Below are positions 1 to 6,388 of a DNA stretch of 7,451 nt, one piece after another. The stretch covers positions 1 through 7,451 of the forward strand of contig JABSRR010000165.1 in NCBI GenBank assembly GCA_013215025.1. The letters run 5' to 3'. Both the position numbers and the translations under genes were made by a program. The notes beneath the pieces were generated by a model, which was not told where the DNA came from, ran no database searches, and saw nothing but the letters and a program-made list of their open reading frames with translations. The stretch's first letter is position 1; every line of letters begins with the position of its first letter. This DNA is from Pseudomonadales bacterium (GTDB lineage Bacteria; Pseudomonadota; Gammaproteobacteria; Pseudomonadales; DT-91).

Positions 1-303
1 GTCAAATAAAATCTCATTCTGACCTATAGTGAAAGTGCCTGTAGCTAATGACGTAGCTGATACCCCACTAGGTTGGTCTTCTATTCGACCATATAATACT
101 AGGTCATCGCCTGATTGGAAGTTAGCTTCATTGCCTGCTTCAGCCTCACCGTGCCAAAATCTTACAGTTAAGTCAAATGATGCTTCACCATAAATTGTGT
201 TGGGGAAATATTTATTGGCATCTGATATATTGCCAACTTCTTGAAACCAAACTGCATTAGTCGGGTCATCTACGTTTACGTCTACTACATAGCTACGTGC
301 CAT
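1..303 (-). CDS. Partial uncharacterised gene downstream of tail-tip block (3' end cut off)
   Basis: First 101 residues of a protein that runs off the window edge; no stop is seen. It begins MARSYVVDVNVDDPTNAVWF and continues with beta-type segments such as ASFDLTVRFWHG (about 40-51) and DDLVLYGRIEDQ (about 66-77), ending at the window edge in GQNEILFD. The high content of alternating strands and the lack of helices suggest a structural domain such as a tail fibre, tip attachment or baseplate protein, but no family is recognised. The start is well supported: an AGGAG lies six bases before the ATG at 303. It follows the largest gap in the window, so it may have its own promoter. Being truncated, its true length and function are unknown. 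Confidence 0.7.
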   Translation of the reverse strand, partial: MARSYVVDVNVDDPTNAVWFQEVGNISDANKYFPNTIYGEASFDLTVRFWHGEAEAGNEANFQSGDDLVLYGRIEDQPSGVSATSLATGTFTIGQNEILFD

Positions 304-309
304 TGTGTT

Positions 310-314
310 CTCCT
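310..314 (-). promoter_or_regulatory. Ribosome binding site of the partial gene
   Basis: AGGAG on the minus strand, preceded by T and followed by six bases before the ATG at 303. It fixes the start of the truncated gene and shows that the gap at 304-410 is a true leader and not coding sequence. Confidence 0.75.
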
Positions 315-338
315 AAAAGGGATTCCGCTTTGGCGCAG

Positions 339-356
339 GAGAGCGATACGCTACTC
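339..356 (-). repeat. Inverted repeat / RNA hairpin in the leader of the partial gene
   Basis: On the minus strand GAG-T-AGCG, loop TAT, then CGCTCTC: a seven-pair stem with one bulged T and a three-base loop. It would lie in the 5' leader of the downstream gene, after the candidate promoter and before the ribosome binding site. No U run follows in either direction, so it is not a standard terminator. It could be a processing site, an mRNA stabiliser or a chance palindrome. Confidence 0.45.
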
Positions 357-382
357 ACGGAAAAAGTTTTAATCTATTTTTT

Positions 383-410
383 AATATATGATAACGGTTT
401 TATATTTCAA
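383..410 (-). promoter_or_regulatory. Candidate sigma-70-like promoter in the intergenic gap
   Basis: On the minus strand, TTGAAA (405-410) is followed after 16 bases by TATATT (383-388). Each differs from the consensus boxes by one base, and the spacing is one below the ideal 17. It lies directly after the stop of the 418-residue gene and about 80 bases before the ATG of the next gene, the only long gap in the window. In AT-rich DNA such matches arise by chance fairly often, so the call is modest. Confidence 0.35.
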
Positions 411-1667
411 TTAATCATCCTCGGTGTAATAATCCATTAAACCTTTTGCGTTTATTTTACCTAATCCTAAATATGTCTGTATTATCTTCTCATATCTAGG
501 TTGGGTTCTCTGAACTGGCAATGTTGGTAATCCTGATGTTATAACTTCATCACCTATATCCCAAAATCCAACGGGGTCGAAATTAGTTCCAGTTGGTATC
601 ACGGAATAATTTATATTGTTTACCCTAGTTGTCTCTGTTGTGTAAGGCGAGGATAATGGGTATATTCCAAAGTCACCCCATAAACCAAAGAAGTCAGGAT
701 TTGTGTATCTCTTGTCATTATCTTTAAAAGACCACTTTATAATATCCATCTTCATATCGTTTACATCTAAACTACCATTGTTTATATTTGTCTCAGTACC
801 TAAGCTTATCCTTGCATAATATCTTCTATTATCTGCCCTCGCAACCCACGCACCACTAAAGTCTTGGTTGTTATCTAGTCTGAGAGTGTTTGCTATTGGC
901 ACATCTTGCAAGCTCCTAGCTGTAGGGGGGTCAAGATTTTGATACATCCTAGCCACCGCTAAGTTTATATCGGGAGTGTAGCCTGCGTTGTTTATATAAT
1001 CCTCACCTCTTCCTTGATCTAAATCCCAATGAGAACCAAATCTACTTCGGATATAACGAGAAAATTTACTTAAATTAGCATTAAGGTATTTCCCCGCATA
1101 ATCACCGTTAAGGTCTTTTGACCACGGAGTCTGTATGCACTTCATAGGATATGTTAACATCTTGTAAATAGAATCAAGTATATCAGAAGTAATTCTGCCA
1201 AAGTAAAAATCATCTCTTAAAAAACTTAAATCCCCGCAGTTTTGTTCAAGTTCTCCACCTTCTGAATAATCTAGTGTTGGTATTCCCATTAAATATTCAT
1301 TATAATAGGCGTATAAACTTGTTGAATCATAATAAGACGCTTGGATTGACGGGTTTACATTATTTGAAACAAAACACTTAGTACCATTGGGTAGTGATCC
1401 ATTAAAGAAATAAGATTCATCAACAGCAAACATTCGCTTTAATTTATCTATAATAAAAAGCAAAATCTCTTCTTGCCTAATATTAAAATTTATTTGAGTG
1501 TAATCAGGAGCGATGGGGTAGTTATTCTGACGACTGAGTATTGTGGAACCAAGTGCTCTATTATATGTTTCAGCCGTTGCTTGTGCTAATTCGTAAATAA
1601 CGTGAGAGGTTCTATGTTTGGTTATATTATCCCAATCAATACCGCTTGTCTCCCATTTACTAGGCAT
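411..1667 (-). CDS. Uncharacterised tail-region protein, likely tip/baseplate component
   Basis: Protein of 418 residues that I do not recognise. It begins with a helical segment (about 15-45) after a SGIDWDNI motif. A helix at about 63-80 (IRQEEILLFIIDKLKRMF) and a long aromatic-rich middle follow, with many Tyr, Phe and Trp residues (for example ASYYDSTSLYAYYNEY at about 110-125). The C-terminal third, with ARISLGTETN and WGDFGIYPL, looks beta-rich. There are few Cys residues (about 98, 144 and 177), no signal peptide and no membrane segment. The start overlaps the previous stop by eight bases. Repeated AGGTGT units before it give an AGGTG six bases upstream of the ATG. It is the last gene before a promoter-like gap, so it probably closes this transcription group. 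Tyr/Asn richness fits a virion structural protein, but this is inference. Confidence 0.62.
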   Translation of the reverse strand: MPSKWETSGIDWDNITKHRTSHVIYELAQATAETYNRALGSTILSRQNNYPIAPDYTQINFNIRQEEILLFIIDKLKRMFAVDESYFFNGSLPNGTKCFVSNNVNPSIQASYYDSTSLYAYYNEYLMGIPTLDYSEGGELEQNCGDLSFLRDDFYFGRITSDILDSIYKMLTYPMKCIQTPWSKDLNGDYAGKYLNANLSKFSRYIRSRFGSHWDLDQGRGEDYINNAGYTPDINLAVARMYQNLDPPTARSLQDVPIANTLRLDNNQDFSGAWVARADNRRYYARISLGTETNINNGSLDVNDMKMDIIKWSFKDNDKRYTNPDFFGLWGDFGIYPLSSPYTTETTRVNNINYSVIPTGTNFDPVGFWDIGDEVITSGLPTLPVQRTQPRYEKIIQTYLGLGKINAKGLMDYYTEDD

Positions 1668-2322
1668 TGCCTACACCTACACCTGACATAAATGGAGATA
1701 GATCATAAACACCTTCAGAATCTAAAACAGCATAGAGTATCTCATTTTCATAAAACTCGCATTGACTGAACTTTCTCTGTATTACAGGCACATCTACCTC
1801 TAAAATGTTGTCCGCATTATCAATTAAATCGAATCCATTTTGAGCTAAGTCTATGTAGCCTATAACGTTGGATTGCTTTGATCTTAAACGAAATATAGAA
1901 GCACCCCCACCACCTTTCGGGATGATGTAGTAAATTGGGTCTTCGTTTTCAAGCTCCCTCCAAACAGCTTCAACTTTATAAGCAAAACCAACATCTACAC
2001 TTCCCGAAAAAACAATATCATTCACCCGTAGATTATCGAAGTATATAGGGTCAGAAGGATTGTATGTATTTTCTTTTTCAGAGTCAAATATTATTCCATC
2101 TTCTACTGGAGTCCCGTCGGGAAGTATCTCAAATGCCTTGTACTCTTTTTGATTATCTGCTCCATCAACTTCTATTTCAACAATATCGGAAACTTGAAAA
2201 TACCTAGACTCAATATATGGCACAGTTGATTTTATTTGCCTTAAAACCTCATCATCTCCAAAGTTACCTAATATGGCTCTTAGTTGAGCAACGGAGGATT
2301 CTGTGAAATTTATTAAACTCAT
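1660..2322 (-). CDS. Uncharacterised tail-region protein
   Basis: Protein of 220 residues with no function I recognise. It is acidic. An N-terminal helical stretch (about 8-35) leads into beta-rich sequence: VSDIVEIEVDG at about 44-54, KAFEILPDGTPV at about 62-73, and VNDIVFSGSVDVGFAYKVEAVW at about 100-121 (read as two strands). A four-glycine turn (about 137-140) lies in the middle, and a final beta region has two Cys-free strands ending in a Gly-Val repeat. I chose the ATG at 2322, one base after the stop of the preceding gene. A GTG at 2415 would extend it by 31 residues, but would overlap the previous gene by 92 bases and add an unrelated hydrophobic, basic leader. The chosen start has only a weak GTGGA site. 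Its location between tail genes suggests a virion or tip component. Confidence 0.62.
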   Translation of the reverse strand: MSLINFTESSVAQLRAILGNFGDDEVLRQIKSTVPYIESRYFQVSDIVEIEVDGADNQKEYKAFEILPDGTPVEDGIIFDSEKENTYNPSDPIYFDNLRVNDIVFSGSVDVGFAYKVEAVWRELENEDPIYYIIPKGGGGASIFRLRSKQSNVIGYIDLAQNGFDLIDNADNILEVDVPVIQRKFSQCEFYENEILYAVLDSEGVYDLSPFMSGVGVGNA

Positions 2323-2323
2323 T

Positions 2324-3358
2324 TTATATGTCCACAAAATTAAACACAGACGTGTTATATATCTTAAAAAACTGCGTACTAGGGTTTTCGACTGTAGGTT
2401 GATTAACATTCCCACTTGCTAGTGTACCATCATCATTTAAATGGTAGTTTATATTACCCGACCTGTCTCTAGGTTGCTTCACTAGCTTCTTGTCGCCTTG
2501 GTTGTAATAAAAAGACCCTTGCTGTGTGATTTCAATGCCACCATTGGATACGCCCCAACCGTTATTATCTACACTTATACCTGCTTCCATCTCATAGTAT
2601 TTAACACGCCTGCCTTCTTCATCAGTATAGAATTTCAAGTTTCCAACAACATAATTTAATAGAACTGTTTCTTTGGAAAACTTATAATCACCTACAGTCC
2701 ATGTATCTTTATTTATTATATTTGTGAGCTTTTCTGAGTCCGTCTGATCCCAGTCAAACTGATTCCATTTGCACACTCCATCAAGTCGAACTTTATTAAT
2801 TTTAATGTCATAAGGCTCACCGTTTGGGTTTATGATAGGCTGTTTCAGTGGAGATAAGTCATTATCTAAAGGTATTCGAGTTATAACAGGCGTGAAGTTA
2901 ATTAAGAAAGGGGCATCTAAAGGAGTTAAAGCACCATTAGCACCGCTACCACCACTGCTACTACCACCACCTGCTTCAGCTCTAGGAAACTTATAGCTAA
3001 AAGTGCCCCTGAAATGATCAGGCTGATTGTTATAGTGGGTCAGAGAAACGTCATCAAGTATACAACCTGATATTGTTGGGTGAGAATCACCCTTTTTAGG
3101 GATGTACTGATTAGCTAATATAGTCGAAGCAGGTCGCCAAAGATTATCATTAAAGTCTATATCTATTGTTATAGTCTCTTCTATGCCGTCATCTGTCATT
3201 CTTGCTCTTGTAGTGGTCTTTAGTATAGCATCGTTTACTCTAGCCCATTGGTCAAACTCAGGGAATAATATACCCCTGTCGCCTGCATAAGTGCCACTGC
3301 CGCCACCCACTGAACCCGTCTGTGATGTTAATCCCCCGTAGTTGTCAAAATTTCCCAT
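2324..3358 (-). CDS. Putative tail-tip structural protein, two domains with Gly/Ser linker
   Basis: Protein of 344 residues, function not assigned. A Gly-rich N-terminus (about 8-29) leads into a first beta-rich domain (about 30-127) that contains GDSHPTISG and ends in RGTFSYKF. A Gly/Ser linker follows at about 129-143. The second domain (about 145-344) begins PLDAPFLINF, contains PIINPNGEPYD (about 174-184), and ends in a segment NLNDDGTLASGN-like followed by a short FKIYNTSVFNF strand. From memory, this layout recurs in uncharacterised phage proteins found near tape measure genes in diverse phages: 'GdpHP' in domain one, 'NxxGEPfD' in domain two, and a 'nGdGtpl..g' tail end. I cannot verify that here. 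The start overlaps the tape measure stop by one base, so coupling is likely. Position suggests a distal tail or baseplate role. Confidence 0.6.
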   Translation of the reverse strand: MGNFDNYGGLTSQTGSVGGGSGTYAGDRGILFPEFDQWARVNDAILKTTTRARMTDDGIEETITIDIDFNDNLWRPASTILANQYIPKKGDSHPTISGCILDDVSLTHYNNQPDHFRGTFSYKFPRAEAGGGSSSGGSGANGALTPLDAPFLINFTPVITRIPLDNDLSPLKQPIINPNGEPYDIKINKVRLDGVCKWNQFDWDQTDSEKLTNIINKDTWTVGDYKFSKETVLLNYVVGNLKFYTDEEGRRVKYYEMEAGISVDNNGWGVSNGGIEITQQGSFYYNQGDKKLVKQPRDRSGNINYHLNDDGTLASGNVNQPTVENPSTQFFKIYNTSVFNFVDI

Positions 3359-5262
3359 TATACGCTCTCTAATTGTATTTTATTATTTAAATCCTCTATA
3401 AGCTCATTAGTTCTCTTTTGCTCTTGTAGATTCTCTTGCAATAATTCTTTGTTGCTATCAACAGCGCCTAATGATCTTGACCTAGTTTCTATACTTACTT
3501 TTACAGACTGCGCCGAACCTGCTTGTATTGCGTCTATGAAATTAACTCTACCAGTACCACCTTTTAAAGCTTGCTCTTGTTGTTTAAGGTTATCTAGTTG
3601 TTTCTTTAAAATTCCTAGCCTTGTTTTATCTTGAGAGATTTGCTCATCCCTTGCGATCTTTTGCTTAAGACCTACACTTAAAGCTTCGGCGACAGCTAAC
3701 TGTGATTGTTGTTGTAAATTTAAGAAGTTCTTAGCAGAAGTCTCTTGCTCTTTGACTGATTTATTGTATTCTTCAAATATAGGTAATTCAGCACCTTTAT
3801 TGTAAAGGTTTTGCAATTTAATTTGGTCTTGCTGTATTTTTTCTTGTGCTAATCTTTCTTGGGTTATTTCACGTTGACTCTTTAAATATTCATTGGTGAT
3901 GTCAAGTAGATTTGATTGTGTAGTTACACTGCCTAAACCACCCTCTCGAACAACAGAGTTTTGAATCTTCTGTATTTCTTTAAGCTGTTCTTTTGTTTTC
4001 TCAGTGTTAAGGAGTGTTTTGCCTTGGAATTTTATTGCCTCTAACTGCCTCCTCCTAGCTTCTTTTGCAGTTATCTCGCCTTGCTTTCTAGCTATTTCAG
4101 CTTGGGCAATCCTTGTCTTAGTTGCTTCAATTACAGATTTGGTCAATGCTATGTCTGACTCTCTTACGTCTCTGTTTGCAGCTAAGCGTTCACCTATCTT
4201 TCTGATTGACAAGACGATTGCACTATTTGATGCAAGCCATCTAGAACTTTCATCACTAGCAAGTCTTATTTGGTTTACTATTCTATTGTATTCAGCCGTT
4301 GCAGATTTAGCGTTGTCTAGTGCCTTTTGTCCAAAAGCCTTGTCAAGGGCAATAGCTGAAGCAGTCAAAGCTTCATCGGAAGACAGCAAACCTTGATCTA
4401 ATAGCTTAGTTAATTCAGCTTGAGTTTTGCCTAGTGCTCCTGCTAATTTAGTGTAAAAGCCCGGTATCCTTTCACCAATTTGACCTCTAATTTCTTCAGC
4501 GGCCGCTCTACCTTTTGATGCAACTTGACCAAAAGCTAAAATTACTGAATTAGTCTCATCAGCAGTCAATGATAATGCGGCAGAAGTCTTTAAGATTGAC
4601 TCAAATAATTGGTCTGTTACAGCACCCTCTACGCCACTACCTCTAGTTGCGGCTGTTAATGTAGCAAAACCACGAGATGCGGCAAGTAGGTCAACACCAA
4701 GCTCGTCAGCTAGTCTAGAGGCGGTTTTCGTCTTCTCATTATACTCTTCAGTACTATTGGTGGCCGCTCTCATGCGGTTATTAACTCTATCAAAAGCCAG
4801 TGAGTTGTTTAAAGCAGAACGAGCTGATTGTATAGTTATAAAACCACTTAAAGCTGATGTCAATCCGCTAACAGCGTTTTTAGCCCTCTCTGAACTTCTT
4901 CCAACACCGACAAAGCCATTGGATATTTTACTTGACTTTGAGCCTGCTCTTGATGCCGCTGTGCTATATTGATTTAAAGATGTTTTTGCACCTTTTGCGC
5001 TTTTACTAACTTCACGTAAGGCTTTTGCGTTCTGCTGAAATGTAACTGTATTTTCTTTTGAACCTACAGCCCTAGTTTCTTTAGCTAATTGCCTAAAAGA
5101 TTCCTGTGTGCTATTAGCGGCTGACTGTGTTTTGCCTAGCTTACCGTTTAATATATCTAATGCTCTAGCGGCATTTCTAGTCTGTTTCAGGAACGTAGTG
5201 GTAACAAACTTAAGTTCAATCCTAAGTTCCTTAGTGAGTGTATTTGATGCGCCTGTAGCCAT
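3358..5262 (-). CDS. Tail tape measure protein
   Basis: Protein of 634 residues that sets tail length and passes through the tube during DNA delivery. Residues 1-145 are helical and rich in Ser, Ala and Lys, likely the chaperone-coated N-terminal part. Residues about 145-330 match the tape measure domain (TIGR02675 type), with a GQVASKGRAAAEEIRGQ core and a GERIPGF motif at about 245-268. Residues about 360-560 are predominantly charged, Gln-rich coiled coil. The last 35 residues form another helix after a TRSRSLGAVDS turn, typical of tape measure C-termini. At about 0.15 nm per residue, the tail would be near 95 nm. I see no peptidase or lysozyme motif and no clear long membrane segment. The start is two bases after the chaperone fusion stop. 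The stop overlaps the next start as TAATG. Confidence 0.93.
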   Translation of the reverse strand: MATGASNTLTKELRIELKFVTTTFLKQTRNAARALDILNGKLGKTQSAANSTQESFRQLAKETRAVGSKENTVTFQQNAKALREVSKSAKGAKTSLNQYSTAASRAGSKSSKISNGFVGVGRSSERAKNAVSGLTSALSGFITIQSARSALNNSLAFDRVNNRMRAATNSTEEYNEKTKTASRLADELGVDLLAASRGFATLTAATRGSGVEGAVTDQLFESILKTSAALSLTADETNSVILAFGQVASKGRAAAEEIRGQIGERIPGFYTKLAGALGKTQAELTKLLDQGLLSSDEALTASAIALDKAFGQKALDNAKSATAEYNRIVNQIRLASDESSRWLASNSAIVLSIRKIGERLAANRDVRESDIALTKSVIEATKTRIAQAEIARKQGEITAKEARRRQLEAIKFQGKTLLNTEKTKEQLKEIQKIQNSVVREGGLGSVTTQSNLLDITNEYLKSQREITQERLAQEKIQQDQIKLQNLYNKGAELPIFEEYNKSVKEQETSAKNFLNLQQQSQLAVAEALSVGLKQKIARDEQISQDKTRLGILKKQLDNLKQQEQALKGGTGRVNFIDAIQAGSAQSVKVSIETRSRSLGAVDSNKELLQENLQEQKRTNELIEDLNNKIQLESV

Positions 5263-5264
5263 TA

Positions 5265-5540
5265 TTATCTCTTCTTCGGTTTGAATTTTTTATGACGATA
5301 GAACATATCCAGTGCTGTGCTTTTTGGTTTAATTGGAGTAGCCATAACCTGTTCCATCTTCTTCAAGTCTTTAAATTTGTCACATGCAGAACCTATACCT
5401 GCAAACCCTAATGGTGTCTCTATTCGGTCTATTTTATTCCTATTGACATATATGTGATACCACTGCCAAATCTGCACTTCCATTGTTGATAAACAAAGAA
5501 CGCTAGACCCACCAACGTAGGTATCCCTATCGTAAGCCAA
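5265..5540 (-). CDS. T-like C-terminal part of chaperone fusion (non-ATG start unlikely)
   Basis: Open frame of 91 residues from a TTG at 5540. I read it as the downstream half of the frameshifted chaperone and not as an independent gene. The frame continues upstream of the TTG without a stop for 12 codons, up to the slippery A run. No convincing ribosome binding site precedes the TTG. It contains STMEVQIWQWYHIYVNRNK at about 18-36, an aromatic-rich helix, and a Lys-rich C-terminus (HKKFKPKKR). The first resembles the short helical region that T-type domains carry. The TAA is two bases before the tape measure start, so translation of this part may couple to it. If the frameshift were absent, it would be a small separate protein starting at TTG. 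Confidence 0.55.
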   Translation of the reverse strand: MAYDRDTYVGGSSVLCLSTMEVQIWQWYHIYVNRNKIDRIETPLGFAGIGSACDKFKDLKKMEQVMATPIKPKSTALDMFYRHKKFKPKKR

Positions 5541-5914
5541 GTCTAACGCACTTCTTATAAACGGATGATTAACTATTTTTTTTTAACTTCAGTAGGCTTT
5601 CCGCTAAAATCATTTAATGCGTGAACAGCTTTTATATAAGGTTCTAATATAGTTGCATCTGCACTGTCATAGAACTTCTTAAATTCATCTTTGCTGTATA
5701 TCTGCTTACCATCCTTGTCCACCATACAATAAGCCAAAGTAGCCATATGCAGGTCATCATCTTTGTCTTGATCAGTATCACCTTCTACGTCTGCAAGTAA
5801 CTCAAGGTTAGCTCTCATAGGTAGCGGTTTTACATATATCCCATCTATTTTAGGGAAATCAACTTTAACCTTACGGTTTGTCAGTGCTGATAAAGCGGCT
5901 TTTAAATCATCCAT
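5265..5914 (-). CDS. Tail assembly chaperone frameshift fusion (lambda GT-like)
   Basis: Predicted product of a -1 ribosomal frameshift. Ribosomes translating the chaperone gene slip one base back on the A run at 5576-5584 and continue to the TAA at 5265-5267. The product has 216 residues: the 113 of the short form, then IVNHPFIRSALD, then the 91 residues of the downstream frame. The downstream frame is open without a stop from the A run, whereas the +1 frame meets TAA at the second codon after the run. In lambda the same arrangement gives gpG and gpGT; the T part recruits tube protein to the chaperone-coated tape measure. The fusion is inferred from frame geometry and from the known conservation of this trick in siphophage tails. 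The slip frequency cannot be read from the sequence. Confidence 0.75.
5573..5584 (-). other. Programmed -1 frameshift site (A-AAA-AAA before TAG)
   Basis: On the minus strand the chaperone frame reads GTT AAA AAA AAA TAG. The last two Lys codons, preceded by A, form the slippery heptamer A-AAA-AAA, one of the most efficient -1 slip sequences in bacteria. It lies directly against the zero-frame stop, which would favour pausing. After slipping, the next codons are ATA GTT AAT and the frame stays open to 5265. A GGAAAG stretch about 14 bases before the heptamer could act as a weak Shine-Dalgarno-like stimulator, as in dnaX; this is inference. I did not find a clear stimulatory hairpin downstream. 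Confidence 0.78.
5573..5914 (-). CDS. Tail assembly chaperone (lambda G-like)
   Basis: Protein of 113 residues, probably the chaperone that binds the tape measure during tail assembly and is absent from the finished virion. It begins with a helix and a strand region (KVKVDFPKIDGIYVKPLPMRANLEL, about 16-40, split here by family comparison). It then has the pattern typical of these chaperones: a helix with a Cys (LATLAYCMVD-like, about 57-66), 'DKDGKQIYSKDEF' at about 67-79, and a helix ending in AVHALNDFSG. AGGAG lies six bases before the ATG at 5914. The frame ends in three Lys codons made of nine A, followed directly by TAG. That is a slippery site allowing entry into the -1 frame. Position between the tube gene and the tape measure gene supports the call strongly. 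Confidence 0.8.
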   Translation of the reverse strand: MDDLKAALSALTNRKVKVDFPKIDGIYVKPLPMRANLELLADVEGDTDQDKDDDLHMATLAYCMVDKDGKQIYSKDEFKKFYDSADATILEPYIKAVHALNDFSGKPTEVKKK

Positions 5915-5933
5915 TATGCTCTCCTATTATGGA

Positions 5934-6386
5934 TTAAGAACCTGCTGTGATAGTGAAGTCGTTTTGAACTTCGCAAGTAATTGTCATACGCTTTGCAGAA
6001 CCATCACCTGCAACAAAAGAACCATCAGGCTCAACGTTAGTTACTTTAAGTTCAACACCAGTCCACTGAGGCTGAGTTGTGTAAGCGTCTGACTTGAAAG
6101 TAAAGTCAAAAGTAGAGATGCGGTCAACGTAGTTAGGATAATCTTCACGAAAGTCAGTTAAGAAAGTTATAATTTCAGACTCTTCAGAAATAGAGGGTTG
6201 ACGTGTAATACGCTTTGCATCAGTATGCGCTGTAATATCATCACGTTCATCAATAGTTGATGGGAAACCAAACTCATATACACGGGCAATTCCGCCATCA
6301 GTAGGGATAAAAGCCCCTGGGTTATCAGGATTTCCACCTGCTGTTTCACTACATAGAATACCATGTGCTTCGTATAGATCGGCCAT
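5934..6386 (-). CDS. Probable major tail tube protein (lambda V-like)
   Basis: Protein of 150 residues, probably the subunit that polymerises around the tape measure to form the tail tube. It is acidic, beta-rich and without membrane segments or long helices. Repeated alternating strands such as RISTFDFTFKSDAY (about 87-100) and KRMTITCEVQNDFTITA fit a single tube-fold domain. The translation signal is strong: AGGAGT lies six bases before the ATG. All seven arginine codons are CGT (six) or CGC (one), while the neighbouring tape measure gene begins with a series of AGA and AGG codons; this fits selection for high expression. It lies just before the chaperone genes, as tube genes of siphoviruses do. 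The function is inferred from size, position and expression signals; I did not see a diagnostic family motif. Confidence 0.72.
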   Translation of the reverse strand: MADLYEAHGILCSETAGGNPDNPGAFIPTDGGIARVYEFGFPSTIDERDDITAHTDAKRITRQPSISEESEIITFLTDFREDYPNYVDRISTFDFTFKSDAYTTQPQWTGVELKVTNVEPDGSFVAGDGSAKRMTITCEVQNDFTITAGS

Positions 6387-6388
6387 GA

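Noticed and set aside
339..356. Hairpin as a rho-independent terminator
   Set aside because: No T run follows the stem on either strand; the nearest T-rich or A-rich tracts lie before the stem or several bases away.
2323..2415. Longer form of the 220-residue protein starting at GTG 2415
   Set aside because: It would overlap the preceding gene by 92 bases and add a hydrophobic, basic leader that looks like out-of-frame translation. The ATG at 2322 lies one base after the preceding stop.
2936..2970. GGT/AGT-type triplet repetition as a mobile or regulatory repeat
   Set aside because: It is simply the coding sequence of the Gly/Ser linker in the 344-residue protein.
3449..3634. Plus-strand open frame of 61 codons
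   Set aside because: Antisense shadow inside the tape measure gene. The same applies to 4757-4972.
4048..4056. AGGAGGAGG inside the tape measure gene as an internal translation start
   Set aside because: It encodes Arg403-405, and no ATG, GTG or TTG follows at a useful distance. It may cause pausing, but nothing else supports a second product.
4004..4396. Plus-strand open frame of 130 codons
   Set aside because: It lies entirely within the tape measure gene, has low-complexity Leu/Ala/Ser content typical of the antisense of a helical coding region, and has no supporting signal.
5538..5540. TTG as an independent start of the T-like chaperone part
   Set aside because: No good ribosome binding site precedes it, and the frame is open upstream to the slippery A run, so the frameshift explains it better.
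6167..6364. Minus-strand 65-codon frame inside the tube gene
   Set aside because: Out-of-frame shadow of the tube gene, which has the strong ribosome binding site and biased codon use.
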